From JACDQM01 sp044373315 (lineage in GTDB: Bacteria > Pseudomonadota > Gammaproteobacteria > Burkholderiales > Burkholderiaceae_C): 64,000 bases of DNA. The stretch is from contig NZ_JBILQK010000010.1 in NCBI RefSeq assembly GCF_044373315.1, positions 4,741-68,740 on the forward strand, given 5' to 3'. The position numbers and the translations under genes were made by a program. Positions 25,468-33,949 of the stretch are shown here, in pieces. The notes under the pieces are model-generated. The model saw nothing but the letters and a program-made list of their open reading frames with translations. It was not told where the DNA came from and searched no databases. Position 1 is the first letter of the stretch, and each line of letters begins with the position of its first letter.

Positions 25468-26136
25468 TCAGCTTCAACGCGGGTTTCTCCCAGGCGCTCT
25501 GCCGCCGATGCAGGCCTGTCGCCCGCTCGTGCGCGCCAGCCGGCACAGGCGCGCTCGCAGGAGCGCGTCGAGGCGGCGCTGGCCGCGGCAGAGGGCCTGG
25601 TGGCCGAGCTCGGCCCCGAACAGACCTCGATCCCCGAGATCGCCAAGGCCGCCGGCATTCCGCGCGCCAGCCTGTATCAGTTCTTCCCGGACAAATACGT
25701 GCTGCTGGCCTGCTTGGCCGAGCGGCATCTGTCGGCCGTGGCCGAGTTGGTGGAGGCGCTGTGCCTGCGCCATGCTGACGCCTCGATCGAGAGTCTGTCC
25801 AAGGCCTTGGTCGACGCGGCGTCCGACTATTACGACCGCCATCCGGTGGCGGCCCAGTTGGTGCTGGGCGGGCCGCACAGCCCTTCAGCCTATGGCACCT
25901 TGGCCGCCGCGATGGCGCGCATCAGCGCGGCGGTGCGTGGCGCATTGACGGCGCGCCAGCCGGCACCCAAGCTACCGGCCCGGCCCGATGTGGCGGCGCT
26001 GATGGTGGAGATGGCTTTTGCCTGCATGCGCCACGGCTATCTGACCGAGGGCCGCATCACGTCAGCCGTGCGGCGCGAGGCGGTGCGGGCGCAGGTGGCG
26101 TACTTCGAAGCGCTGGTGGCGGCGGCAGGCCGCTGA
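25459..26136 (+). CDS. TetR-family transcriptional regulator
   Basis: This 225-residue regulator has a TetR helix-turn-helix around residues 35-85 (SIPEIAKAAGIPRASLYQFFPDKYVLLACL), with an N-terminal extension rich in Arg, Ala and Ser. The start shown is a TTG at 25459; the ORF has no obvious ATG before the HTH, so a GTG further in is the alternative. The C-terminal ligand domain is not assignable to a subfamily. It diverges from the monooxygenase operon and probably represses it. Confidence 0.85.
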   Translation: MSDSASTRVSPRRSAADAGLSPARARQPAQARSQERVEAALAAAEGLVAELGPEQTSIPEIAKAAGIPRASLYQFFPDKYVLLACLAERHLSAVAELVEALCLRHADASIESLSKALVDAASDYYDRHPVAAQLVLGGPHSPSAYGTLAAAMARISAAVRGALTARQPAPKLPARPDVAALMVEMAFACMRHGYLTEGRITSAVRREAVRAQVAYFEALVAAAGR

Positions 26137-26195
26137 GTCGGCATGCACTGCTGCGATCGAGCGGGGGCAGCGACGGGCCGGAGCGAATTGTTCCA

Positions 26196-26218
26196 TGCCC
26201 GGGCCAGAGGCCCGGGCA
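26196..26218. terminator. GC-rich hairpin between convergent TetR and kup genes
   Basis: A perfect 10-bp stem (TGCCCGGGCC / GGCCCGGGCA) with a 3-nt loop lies in the 164-bp spacer between two convergent genes. There is no T-run on either side, so factor-independent termination is uncertain, but the position suits a bidirectional transcription stop. Confidence 0.5.
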
Positions 26219-26300
26219 GGAAGCAAAGCGAGCCCGCCGCAGCGTTCCTTGCGCCAGCGTTCGCACGACGAAAACTGCCAGCGCGCTGAGCCTAGCGGCC

Positions 26301-28217
26301 TCAGATCTGCACCCGCGTCCCCAGTTCGACCACCGCGTTGTCCGGCAGACGGAAGAACGCCACCACGCCGCCGGCGTTGCGGCTCATCATCGCGAACAGC
26401 GATTCCCGCCAATTCGCCATGCCGGCGCCGGGTGTGGGCACCACCGTCTCGCGGCTGAGGAAGAAGGTGGTCTCGAAGGCCGGGATCTCCAGCCCGCGCT
26501 GTGCGGCCAGTGTCAGCGCCTTGGGCACATCCGGCGTCTCCATGAAGCCGAAGTGCAGGCGGATCTGCCAGAAGTCCGCGCCCAGCGTGCTCAACTCCAC
26601 ACGTTCGCGCTCTTCCACCCAGGGCGCTTCATGGAACTGCACCGTCAGTATCACATTGCGCTCATGCAGCACCTGGTTGTGCTTGAGGTTGTGCAGCAGG
26701 GCCTGCGGCACGGTGCTGGGATCAGCGACTGGATAGACCGCGGTGCGCGGCACGCGGTGCAGGCTGCTGGCGTCCAGGCTGTCGATGAAGGGCTGCAGTT
26801 CCAGACCGTCGCGGCGGATGCTCTCCAGCAGCAGCTTGCGGCCGCGCGACCAGGTGCTCATGCCGATGAAGATCAGCAGACCCAGCGCCAGCGGGAACCA
26901 GCCGCCGTCGAAGAACTTCACCGCGCAACCGGCCACCAGCAGCAGGTCCAGCGCCACGAAGAACGCGGTCGCGCCGATGGCCAGCGGTGCCGGCAGGCGC
27001 CAGCCCTCACGCACCACGAAGTAGGTCAGCACCGTGGTGATCAGCATCGTCAGCGTCACCGCAATGCCATAGGCTCCGGCCAGCGCGGATGAGCTGCCGA
27101 AGAACAGCACCGCGGCAATCACCGCAGCCAGCAGCACCCAGTTCACCGCCGGGATGTAGATCTGACCCATTTCGCGCGCTGAGGTGAAGCGCACCGTCAT
27201 GCGCGGCAGAAAACCCAGCTGAATGGCCTGCTTGGTCATCGAGTAGGCGCCCGAAATCACCGCCTGCGAGGCGATGATGGCCGCCAGCGTGGCCAGCACG
27301 ACAGCCGGCAGGATCGCGCTGTCCGGGAAGAGTCGGTAGAACGGGTTCTCGATGGCGCTGGGATCGGCCATCAGCAGCGCGCCCTGGCCCATATAGTTCA
27401 GCGCCAGGCTGGGCAGCACCAGAAAGGTCCAGGCTAGCTGGATCGGCTTGCGGCCGAAGTGGCCCATATCGGCATACAAGGCCTCGGCGCCGGTGAGCGC
27501 CAGCACAATGGCGCCAAGCGTGGCCAGTAGCAGCCAGCCGCGTGCGGCAATGAACTCGGCGGCACGCAAGGGATTCAGCGCTGCCAGGATGGCCGGCTCG
27601 CGCAGGACATGCACGACGCCGATGACGCCCAGCGTCAGGAACCACAGCACGATGATGGGGCCGAAGAAGCGACCCACCGCTGCTGTGCCGAAGCGCTGCA
27701 TCAGGAACAGCCCGACCAGCACGGCGATGCTGGCCGGCAGCACATAGGGCTTGAGCGCCGGGGTCACCAACTCCAGGCCTTCCATCGCGCCCAGCACCGA
27801 GATGGCCGGCGTGATCACGCTGTCGCCATAGAACAGCGTAGCGCCGAACACGCCCAGCAGCAGCAGCGCATGGCGCAGGCCCGGCCGGCCCGACACCGCC
27901 TGCGCGGCCAGCGCGGTGAGCGCCAGACCGCCGCCTTCGCCGCGGTTGTCTGCGCGCAGGATCAGGATCACGTACTTCAGCGTCACCACCAGCATCAGCG
28001 CCCAGAAGATTGTGGAGACCGCACCGATCAGGTTGGCCGCGTTCAGCGCCACGCCGGTGTGCGGCGCGAACACTTCCTTGACCGTGTATAGCGGGCTGGT
28101 GCCGATGTCGCCATAGACCACGCCGATGGCGCCCAGCGTCAGCGCGGCCATGCCCTGGCGCTGCGCTGTGGACGTTGATGACTGCGATGTTGCAGATGAA
28201 GAAGGGGAGCTGCTCAT
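26301..28217 (-). CDS. kup: Low-affinity potassium transporter Kup
   Basis: This 638-residue Kup/HAK/KT protein imports K+ with protons. The family N-terminal signature LGAIGVVYGDIGTSPLYTV is at residue 28, followed by about twelve transmembrane helices (for example MLITTVLTYFVVREGW) and a cytosolic C-terminal domain ending LPDNAVVELGTRVQI. RADNRGEGG is the conserved loop after TM2-3. Length is normal for Kup. It lies downstream of the kdpE/kdpD-like genes on the same strand with an 89-bp gap, so K+-dependent control by that pair is possible. Confidence 0.96.
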   Translation of the reverse strand: MSSSPSSSATSQSSTSTAQRQGMAALTLGAIGVVYGDIGTSPLYTVKEVFAPHTGVALNAANLIGAVSTIFWALMLVVTLKYVILILRADNRGEGGGLALTALAAQAVSGRPGLRHALLLLGVFGATLFYGDSVITPAISVLGAMEGLELVTPALKPYVLPASIAVLVGLFLMQRFGTAAVGRFFGPIIVLWFLTLGVIGVVHVLREPAILAALNPLRAAEFIAARGWLLLATLGAIVLALTGAEALYADMGHFGRKPIQLAWTFLVLPSLALNYMGQGALLMADPSAIENPFYRLFPDSAILPAVVLATLAAIIASQAVISGAYSMTKQAIQLGFLPRMTVRFTSAREMGQIYIPAVNWVLLAAVIAAVLFFGSSSALAGAYGIAVTLTMLITTVLTYFVVREGWRLPAPLAIGATAFFVALDLLLVAGCAVKFFDGGWFPLALGLLIFIGMSTWSRGRKLLLESIRRDGLELQPFIDSLDASSLHRVPRTAVYPVADPSTVPQALLHNLKHNQVLHERNVILTVQFHEAPWVEERERVELSTLGADFWQIRLHFGFMETPDVPKALTLAAQRGLEIPAFETTFFLSRETVVPTPGAGMANWRESLFAMMSRNAGGVVAFFRLPDNAVVELGTRVQI

Positions 28218-28306
28218 GGCGGCGATGCCCTGCGTTGTTGTGATGTGGCCATCGTGGCCGCCGCGCCATCAGGAACGCATAAGGAAGCGACAGTGTCGGC
28301 GTGCGG

Positions 28307-29023
28307 CTACGGTTGCTCGGCCAGGCGGTAGCCGATGCCGGTTTCGGTGAGCAGCAGGCGCGGATCGGCGCTGTCGCGTTCGATCTTGGCGCGCAGCTGG
28401 CCCATGTACAGGCGCAGGTAATGCGTGTGCTCGATGAATTCCGGCCCCCAGACCTCGGCCAGCAGCTGGCGGTGCGTCAGCACCTGGCCGGCGCTGCGGG
28501 TGAGGCGCGCCAGCAGCTTGTATTCGGTGGGCGTGAGGTGCAGCGTGCGGCCGTCCTTGCTGACCAGGTGGCGGGTCAGGTCGACCAGCAGCCCCTCGCG
28601 CTCGTAGTGGGTGATGGCCGGCGCCAGCGCGGTGCCGCGGTGGCGCAGCGCCACGCGCATGCGCGCCAGCAGCTCGCCGATGCCGAAGGGCTTCACCAGA
28701 TAGTCGTCGGCGCCGGCGTCCAGTAGCGCCACCTTGTTGGCCTCGGTGTCGCGCGCCGAGATCACGATAAGCGCCACGGTGCTGCGGCGCTGGCGCAGCT
28801 CGGTCAGCAGCTGCTGGCCATCGGCATCCGGCAGGCCCAGGTCCAGCAGCACCAGATCGATGCCGCCGGCCGCCGCGGCCGATTGCGTGGCCCACAGCGC
28901 GCGCGCATCGGCCAAGCTGGCGGCGGCAAAGACCTCGTGGCCTTCCACCACCAGCGCCTCGCGCAGGGTCAGGCGCAGTTCGCGGTCGTCCTCGACCAGC
29001 AGCAGGCGCAGGCTCGAGTTCAT
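28307..29023 (-). CDS. kdpE: KdpE-type response regulator
   Basis: This 238-residue OmpR/PhoB-family regulator has a receiver domain (1-125: LLLVEDDRE acidic pocket, phospho-acceptor Asp in LVLLDLGLPD, Lys in DDYLVKPF) and a C-terminal winged helix (LTPTEYKLLARL ... YLRLYMGQLRAKIE). The LYMGQLRAKIE and TETGIGYRL stretches are typical of KdpE. Its start overlaps the kinase stop (ATGA). kdpFABC, the usual target, is not in the window; the next gene downstream is kup. Confidence 0.92.
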   Translation of the reverse strand: MNSSLRLLLVEDDRELRLTLREALVVEGHEVFAAASLADARALWATQSAAAAGGIDLVLLDLGLPDADGQQLLTELRQRRSTVALIVISARDTEANKVALLDAGADDYLVKPFGIGELLARMRVALRHRGTALAPAITHYEREGLLVDLTRHLVSKDGRTLHLTPTEYKLLARLTRSAGQVLTHRQLLAEVWGPEFIEHTHYLRLYMGQLRAKIERDSADPRLLLTETGIGYRLAEQP

Positions 29024-30570
29024 GCCTTGTCTTCTTGATCGATCGGCAGCGCTGCCGGCAGCTCGGCTTCAGCGGCGTTCAGCGCGGCGGCCGCCAGCGG
29101 CAGGCGCAGCTCGAACGCCGAGCCGCCATGGGCGCGCGGCCGCAGCGTCAGGCGTCCGCCATGGGCCTGCGCAATGGCACGGCACAACGCCAGCCCCACG
29201 CCGGCACCGCGGCGGGACGGCGCCTCCGCATGGCCGCTGGCGGGCTGCGGGCCGCGCTCGAACAGCTCGAAGATGCGCTCACGCTGTGCCGGCGGTACGC
29301 CCGGGCCGCGGTCGCGCACGGCGATCAGTAGTTCGCCGGGCAGCTGGCGCAGCAGCAGCTCTACCGCCTGCTCGGGCGGGCTGTACTTCAGCGCGTTGTC
29401 GATCAGGTTGTCGAGCAGTTGCACGATCAGCACCGCGTCGCAGCGCAGCAGCGGCAGGCCGGCTTCCAGCCGCGTGCGCAGCAGCGCGCCCAGACCGCGA
29501 CTGCGCAGGCGCTGCGTCACCGCGCCGACGATCTCTTCGGGCGACTGCCAGTCGGTCTGCAGCTGCATGCCGGGTGCGTCCAGGCGCGCCAGCTGCAGCG
29601 CGTTGTCGGTCAGGCGCGTCAGCTGGCCCAGCTCGTCGAGCACGCCGTCGAGCAGACGGCGGCGCTGCGCCGGGCTGAGCCGTTCGTCCTGCTCGCGCAG
29701 CGAGGAGGCGGCGCTCATGATGGCGGCGAGCGGCGTGCGGTAGTCATGCGAGATCGCCGCCAGCACCGTGTTGCGCAGCTGCTGTTCGTGCGCGCGCTCC
29801 TGGGCCTGGGCTTCTCGCTGCAGCGCCTGATGGCGGTCCAGCGCTTGGCCGCTCAGGCTGCACAAGGCCTGCGCATGGCGCCGCGTGGCCTCGTCGGCCA
29901 GAGCCTCCGGATGCAGGCGCAGCAGCAGAGCGCCATGGGCGGCGCCGCGGCCGGGCACGGGCAGGTACCAGCAGCCCTGATGCTCGTAGCGGCCCGTCCC
30001 GGGGCCGAAGGGCTGGTCCAGGCTCATGCATAGGAACAGGCCGCTGCGCTCGTCGGCACTCAGCTCGCCGCTGGCCTGGTTGGCCGAGGGCGCGCTGCCC
30101 GCCCACAGCGCTGCCACGCTGCCCAGCTGCAGCGCGTCCAGCGCCTGCTCCAACTGGCGACGAAACTCGTCTTGATGCGAGCAACTGCGCAGCTGCTCGC
30201 CTAGAGCCTGCAGCGCCAGCAGGCGCTCGGCCTGCAGCGCGTGCTCTTCGCCCAGGCGGCGTTGCCGGCCCACCAGCAGCGCGGCGCCGCTGCTGACCAC
30301 CAGCATGCTGCCCAGCAGGAGCAGGTGGCCGGGTGTGGCGACATTCAGCGACCCCTCGGGCGGCACATAGCGCCAGTTGAAACCCAGTGTGGCCAGCACA
30401 CACAGCAGCGCCACCGCCGGCGTCGGCAGCCAAAAGGCTGAGGCGGCGGCGGCCAGCACCAGCGGCATGCCCTGGCTGCCCAGGTCCACCTCGTCATGCA
30501 GGGCCATGGTGGAGAGCCAGCCCAGCAGCCACACCAGGGCGGCGCTGGCCAGGCGGCGCAGCAGCGTCAT
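29020..30570 (-). CDS. KdpD-like sensor histidine kinase lacking the N-terminal KdpD and Usp domains
   Basis: This kinase of about 516 residues contains four N-terminal transmembrane helices (DUF4118-like, residues 5-105), a GAF-like region (125-270), HisKA with the phospho-acceptor in AAISHDYRTPLAAI, and HATPase_c (N box DNLIDNALKYS, G boxes RDRGPGVP and RRGAGVGLALC). Canonical KdpD is near 900 residues and starts with a cytosolic KdpD/Usp region that is absent here. I used the ATG at 30570; a TTG at 30615 and a GTG at 30594 are alternatives without good ribosome sites. Confidence 0.88.
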   Translation of the reverse strand: MTLLRRLASAALVWLLGWLSTMALHDEVDLGSQGMPLVLAAAASAFWLPTPAVALLCVLATLGFNWRYVPPEGSLNVATPGHLLLLGSMLVVSSGAALLVGRQRRLGEEHALQAERLLALQALGEQLRSCSHQDEFRRQLEQALDALQLGSVAALWAGSAPSANQASGELSADERSGLFLCMSLDQPFGPGTGRYEHQGCWYLPVPGRGAAHGALLLRLHPEALADEATRRHAQALCSLSGQALDRHQALQREAQAQERAHEQQLRNTVLAAISHDYRTPLAAIMSAASSLREQDERLSPAQRRRLLDGVLDELGQLTRLTDNALQLARLDAPGMQLQTDWQSPEEIVGAVTQRLRSRGLGALLRTRLEAGLPLLRCDAVLIVQLLDNLIDNALKYSPPEQAVELLLRQLPGELLIAVRDRGPGVPPAQRERIFELFERGPQPASGHAEAPSRRGAGVGLALCRAIAQAHGGRLTLRPRAHGGSAFELRLPLAAAALNAAEAELPAALPIDQEDKA

Positions 30571-30689
30571 CGGCCGGTGCGCGGGTGCTGACACGATGGG
30601 CTCGCGGGCTGGCAAGGGTGGAAAGGGGCACGGCGGCGACGGAACATGGGGGCGAAGTTAGCACGCGCCCCATCAGGAACGCATCAGGA

Positions 30690-31514
30690 TCAGAGCGCGC
30701 CACCCGGCGCCGCCCCTTGACGGCCAGGCCCTGCCTTGAAGGCCAGGGTGGCGCCATCCGCCGGCGCAAACAGCCGCTCGGCCAGCCCCTGCGCCCGCGC
30801 AGCGGCCAGTAGCTCGGCGCGGCTTGTCGGGCAGTGGTCCAGCGCTTCCATGTGGTTGGCGAAGAAGAGTCCTGATCCCAGCGCGGCCAACTCCAGCACC
30901 TGCGGCTGATCCATGATGAGTTCGGAGCCCAGATCGAAGGCGGCGCCGCCGGCCGGCACCACGCTCACATCGGGCCGGCGCTGGGTCACGCAACGCCGCA
31001 CATCGTCGGTCAGCACGGTGTCACCGGCGATGTAGAGGCTGGGTTCGCCGGCCTGCTCGATGTAGTAGCCATGGCCATGCACCATCAGCCGGCCGATCCA
31101 GCCTTCGCCGTGCAGGCAGGGGATGGGAGTGATGCTGCCCTGCCGGAAAGCGGTCGGCCCCTGCGCATTCAGCGGCTGGATCTGCAGGCCCAGGCGGGCC
31201 AGGTGCTCGGCGTCGTCAGGCATGCACAGCACCGGGACGCGGCGCTCGCGCAGCCAGCGCTCGCCGGCGCGGTCGAGGTGATCCACATGGCCTTTGCGGC
31301 AGTGCGTGATCAGCGCGTGGGTCACGGTCTCCAGCACCTCCGGGGCTTCGTCAGGCAGCTCGACGATGGGGTTGCGCCGGCGCTGGCCGCTCAGATAGCG
31401 GAAGGGCGGGATGGCGCCCTGGCGCGACAGCATGGGGTCGACCAAGATGCGGCAGTCGTCGTAGGCCACGACAACGGTGGCATTGCGGAGTTGGGTGATG
31501 TCCATGGCCTGCAT
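30690..31514 (-). CDS. Metallo-beta-lactamase-fold hydrolase (UlaG-like)
   Basis: This 274-residue protein has the MBL fold: the first metal motif reads LITHCRKGHVDHLD, a HxxxxHxDH variant of the usual HxHxDH, followed by a late Asp in LYIAGDTVLTDD and a final His in FFANHMEALDHC. The last motif (NHMEALDHCPTSR) is a recognisable ending of one UlaG-like subgroup that includes lactonases and related hydrolases. No signal peptide. An alternative ATG at 31505 is possible. It diverges from the GlxA-type regulator, 36 bp apart, which may control it. Confidence 0.82.
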   Translation of the reverse strand: MQAMDITQLRNATVVVAYDDCRILVDPMLSRQGAIPPFRYLSGQRRRNPIVELPDEAPEVLETVTHALITHCRKGHVDHLDRAGERWLRERRVPVLCMPDDAEHLARLGLQIQPLNAQGPTAFRQGSITPIPCLHGEGWIGRLMVHGHGYYIEQAGEPSLYIAGDTVLTDDVRRCVTQRRPDVSVVPAGGAAFDLGSELIMDQPQVLELAALGSGLFFANHMEALDHCPTSRAELLAAARAQGLAERLFAPADGATLAFKAGPGRQGAAPGGAL

Positions 31515-31550
31515 TGTTGAAAGCCGGGCGCTCGCCTACCATGGCAGCTT

Positions 31551-32537
31551 ATGCCTAATGTCGTGCAAATCATGCCGCCATTGAAAATCGGTCTACTGCT
31601 CTACCCTGGCTGCATGCCGACCGGGCTGTTCGCCACGGCCGATCTCCTGGGCGCGGCCAATCTGCGCGGCGCCGGCCGGCCGGTGTTTGGCTGGCAATGG
31701 GTTGGGCTGCAGGCCGGTCCTGTGGCTTGTGCGCATGGCACCACGCTGGAGGCCGAGGCAGCGCTTGCCGACGCGGGCTGCGATGCGCTGCTGGTGTCCG
31801 GCATGTGGACTGACTCTCCCGGCGATGTGCAGGCCTGGCTGGAGCGCCACGCGCCCCTGGTGCGCGCCTTGCGGGCGCTGCCCGCCCGCACCCAGATCTG
31901 GAGCTATTGCACCGGCGTGGCCCTGGTGGCCGAGGCCGGCCGCCTGCGCCGCCAAAGCGCCACCGCCACCTGGTGGCTGGCGCCCTGGCTGCAGGCGAGG
32001 CATGCCGATGTGCAGTGGCAGTGGGAGAGCAACTGCATCGTCAACCGCAGCCAGTCCACGGCGACTGGCGTGCATGGCTATCTGCCCATCGTCTGCGAAC
32101 AGGTGGAGCGCCGCCTGAGCGCTGAACTGTGGCGCGATGTGGCACGTCTGATGGTGCTGCCGCGGCCGCAACACGCGGGCTCGGTGTTCCAGTCGCTGGC
32201 ACTGACGCAGACACCCGATCCCTGGCTGCGGCGCCTGCGCCAGGCCATCGAGACCTGCCCTGCGGCCGAGCTGACGGTGGACACGCTGGCTGAGGCGATG
32301 GCCGTCTCGCCGCGCACGCTGGCGCGCAAGGTGGCCAAGCTGGCGCAGACCCCTGTTGCCAGCTACGCGCGGCTGCTGAAGTTCAACCAGGTGGCTGAAC
32401 AGTTGACGCATACGCAATTGCCGCTGTCGGCGATCGGCGACGCGCTGGGCTTCGCCGATGAATCCAGCCTGCGCCGCAGCTTCAAGCAACTGACAGGGCT
32501 GACGCCCGCGGCCTACCGGCGGGCCTACGGGCGCTGA
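31551..32537 (+). CDS. GlxA-family transcriptional regulator (DJ-1/PfpI-like domain plus AraC HTH)
   Basis: This 328-residue regulator combines an N-terminal DJ-1/PfpI-like domain (residues 8-190, LKIGLLLYPGCMPTGLFATADLL; the elbow Cys lies in WSYCTGVAL) and a C-terminal AraC DNA-binding domain (230-325; LAEAMAVSPRTLARKVAK and IGDALGFADESSLRRSFKQLTG). An internal Met at codon 8 could also be the start. The divergent metallo-hydrolase is its likely target. Effector unknown. Confidence 0.9.
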   Translation: MPNVVQIMPPLKIGLLLYPGCMPTGLFATADLLGAANLRGAGRPVFGWQWVGLQAGPVACAHGTTLEAEAALADAGCDALLVSGMWTDSPGDVQAWLERHAPLVRALRALPARTQIWSYCTGVALVAEAGRLRRQSATATWWLAPWLQARHADVQWQWESNCIVNRSQSTATGVHGYLPIVCEQVERRLSAELWRDVARLMVLPRPQHAGSVFQSLALTQTPDPWLRRLRQAIETCPAAELTVDTLAEAMAVSPRTLARKVAKLAQTPVASYARLLKFNQVAEQLTHTQLPLSAIGDALGFADESSLRRSFKQLTGLTPAAYRRAYGR

Positions 32538-32634
32538 TCTGCCCTGTGCAGAGCCGGGCCGGTCCTGCAGGGCGCGGCTTGTGTCCGTGAAGGCTTGCAC
32601 GCCTTCAGCATCTTCCTCGGCTTGCCATCTTTTT

Positions 32635-32650
32635 GTCACAGAGCTTGCAC
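32635..32650 (+). promoter_or_regulatory. Possible sigma-54 promoter before the Sia-like operon
   Basis: TGTCAC-AGAGC-TTGCA matches the -24/-12 pattern TGGCAC-N5-TTGCA except for one change in the -24 GG. It is 56 bp upstream of the GTG start of the phosphatase gene. Because the -24 GG is normally strongly conserved, this is only a candidate. A 7-bp hairpin (32589-32608, TGAAGGC/GCCTTCA) just upstream could end the regulator transcript. Confidence 0.3.
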
Positions 32651-32705
32651 AGGCGAAACCTACGCTGTGCCACTTGACTGATCGCAGCCCCTCAGGAGGA
32701 GGACC

Positions 32706-33941
32706 GTGACACCCAGCGACATCCTGGCCGCGCCCCAGCGCCGGCCGCAGCCCAGATTTGCCCAGCCGGTGGCGGGCGATCTGGCGGTGGCCTGCGTGGC
32801 GGTTTCGCCCGAGCACAACAACGCCCAGGTGTATGAGATCTTCAGCCGCCACCGCGAGCTGGGCAGCCTGCCGGTGCTGGAGGACCAGCGCCCGATCGGC
32901 CTGATCAATCGCGGCCTGTTCCTGGCGCAGATCTCCAAGCCCTTTCACCGCGAGCTGTTCGAAAAGAAGAGCTGCATCGCCTTCATGGACAAGGACCCGC
33001 TGGTGGTGGATGCCGGCGTCACAGTGGACCAGCTGGCGCTGCTGACGGTCGAGTCTGGCGAGAAGGCTTTGGCGGACGGCTTTCTGGTGGTGGACCAGGG
33101 TCGCTTTAAGGGCTTGGGCTATGGCCTGGACCTGATGCGCGTGATTGCCGAGCAGCAGGCCGAGCGCAACCGCCACATCATGCAGAGCATCGACTACGCC
33201 AGCGTGATCCAGCGCTCGATGCTGAGTGTCTCGGCGGCCGCGCTGACGCAGCAATTGAAGGATGCCTGCCTGGTCTGGGAGCCGCGCGACACCGTGGGCG
33301 GCGACTTCTACCAGTTCAACGCCTACCCCGAGGGCTGGTTTGCCGTGGTGGCCGATTGCACCGGCCACGGCGTGCCGGGTGCCTTTCTGACCTTGATTGC
33401 TTACTCGGCGTTGCGCCAGGCGCTGGACCGGCATGGCCCGCGCGAGCCGGCGCTGCTGATGGCCGAGGTGAACCGCGGCATCAAGGCCTCGCTGGGCCAG
33501 TCGCTCGATCAGGGCGGCAGCTCGAATGACGGTATGGACGCGGCCTTCCTCTGGTTCGACAGCGCGACGAATCGCCTCAGCTATGCCGGCGCGCGCACCC
33601 CGCTGATGTTGCTTCGCCCCGAGCAGCCCAGCGTGGAGCTGATCGATGCCGACCGCCTGGGCCTGGGCTATGTGGACACGCCCGTCGATGCCCGCTGGCA
33701 GTGCCGGCAGATCGAGCTTCAGCCCGGCACGCTGCTGCTGGCCTGCACCGACGGGCTGCTGGACCAGGTCGGCGGCGCCAAGACCATTGCCTTCGGCAAG
33801 CGCCGCCTGCGCGAAGCGCTGCTGCGCCACCGTGCGCTACCGATGCAGGACCTGGGCGCGGCGCTGATGCAGGAATTTGCCGCCTACCAGGGCGAGCAGC
33901 GCCGCCGCGACGACCTCACTCTTTTCGGATTCCGCCTCTAG
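32706..33941 (+). CDS. PP2C/SpoIIE-type phosphatase with N-terminal CBS-like region (SiaA-like)
   Basis: This 411-residue protein starts at a GTG preceded by AGGAGGAGGACC. Residues 20-155 look like a CBS pair (HRELGSLPVLEDQRPIGLINR), followed by a helical linker (QQAERNRHIMQSIDYASVIQRSML) and a SpoIIE phosphatase domain (190-410) with metal Asp residues in GGDFYQF, VADCTGHGVPGAF, CTDGLLDQ and RRDDLTLF. In Pseudomonas SiaABCD, SiaA is a membrane PP2C phosphatase that dephosphorylates SiaC; this one is soluble and carries CBS-like domains in place of the HAMP sensor. It opens a four-gene operon. Confidence 0.88.
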   Translation: MTPSDILAAPQRRPQPRFAQPVAGDLAVACVAVSPEHNNAQVYEIFSRHRELGSLPVLEDQRPIGLINRGLFLAQISKPFHRELFEKKSCIAFMDKDPLVVDAGVTVDQLALLTVESGEKALADGFLVVDQGRFKGLGYGLDLMRVIAEQQAERNRHIMQSIDYASVIQRSMLSVSAAALTQQLKDACLVWEPRDTVGGDFYQFNAYPEGWFAVVADCTGHGVPGAFLTLIAYSALRQALDRHGPREPALLMAEVNRGIKASLGQSLDQGGSSNDGMDAAFLWFDSATNRLSYAGARTPLMLLRPEQPSVELIDADRLGLGYVDTPVDARWQCRQIELQPGTLLLACTDGLLDQVGGAKTIAFGKRRLREALLRHRALPMQDLGAALMQEFAAYQGEQRRRDDLTLFGFRL

Positions 33942-33949
33942 ACCCCGCC

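Noticed and set aside
26301..30570. Complete kdp potassium system
   Set aside because: No kdpF, kdpA, kdpB or kdpC sequence is present; the transporter gene is Kup.
31593..33830. 745-codon minus-strand frame opposite the GlxA regulator and phosphatase
   Set aside because: It spans two well-supported genes and a promoter region on the other strand and contains no recognisable domain.
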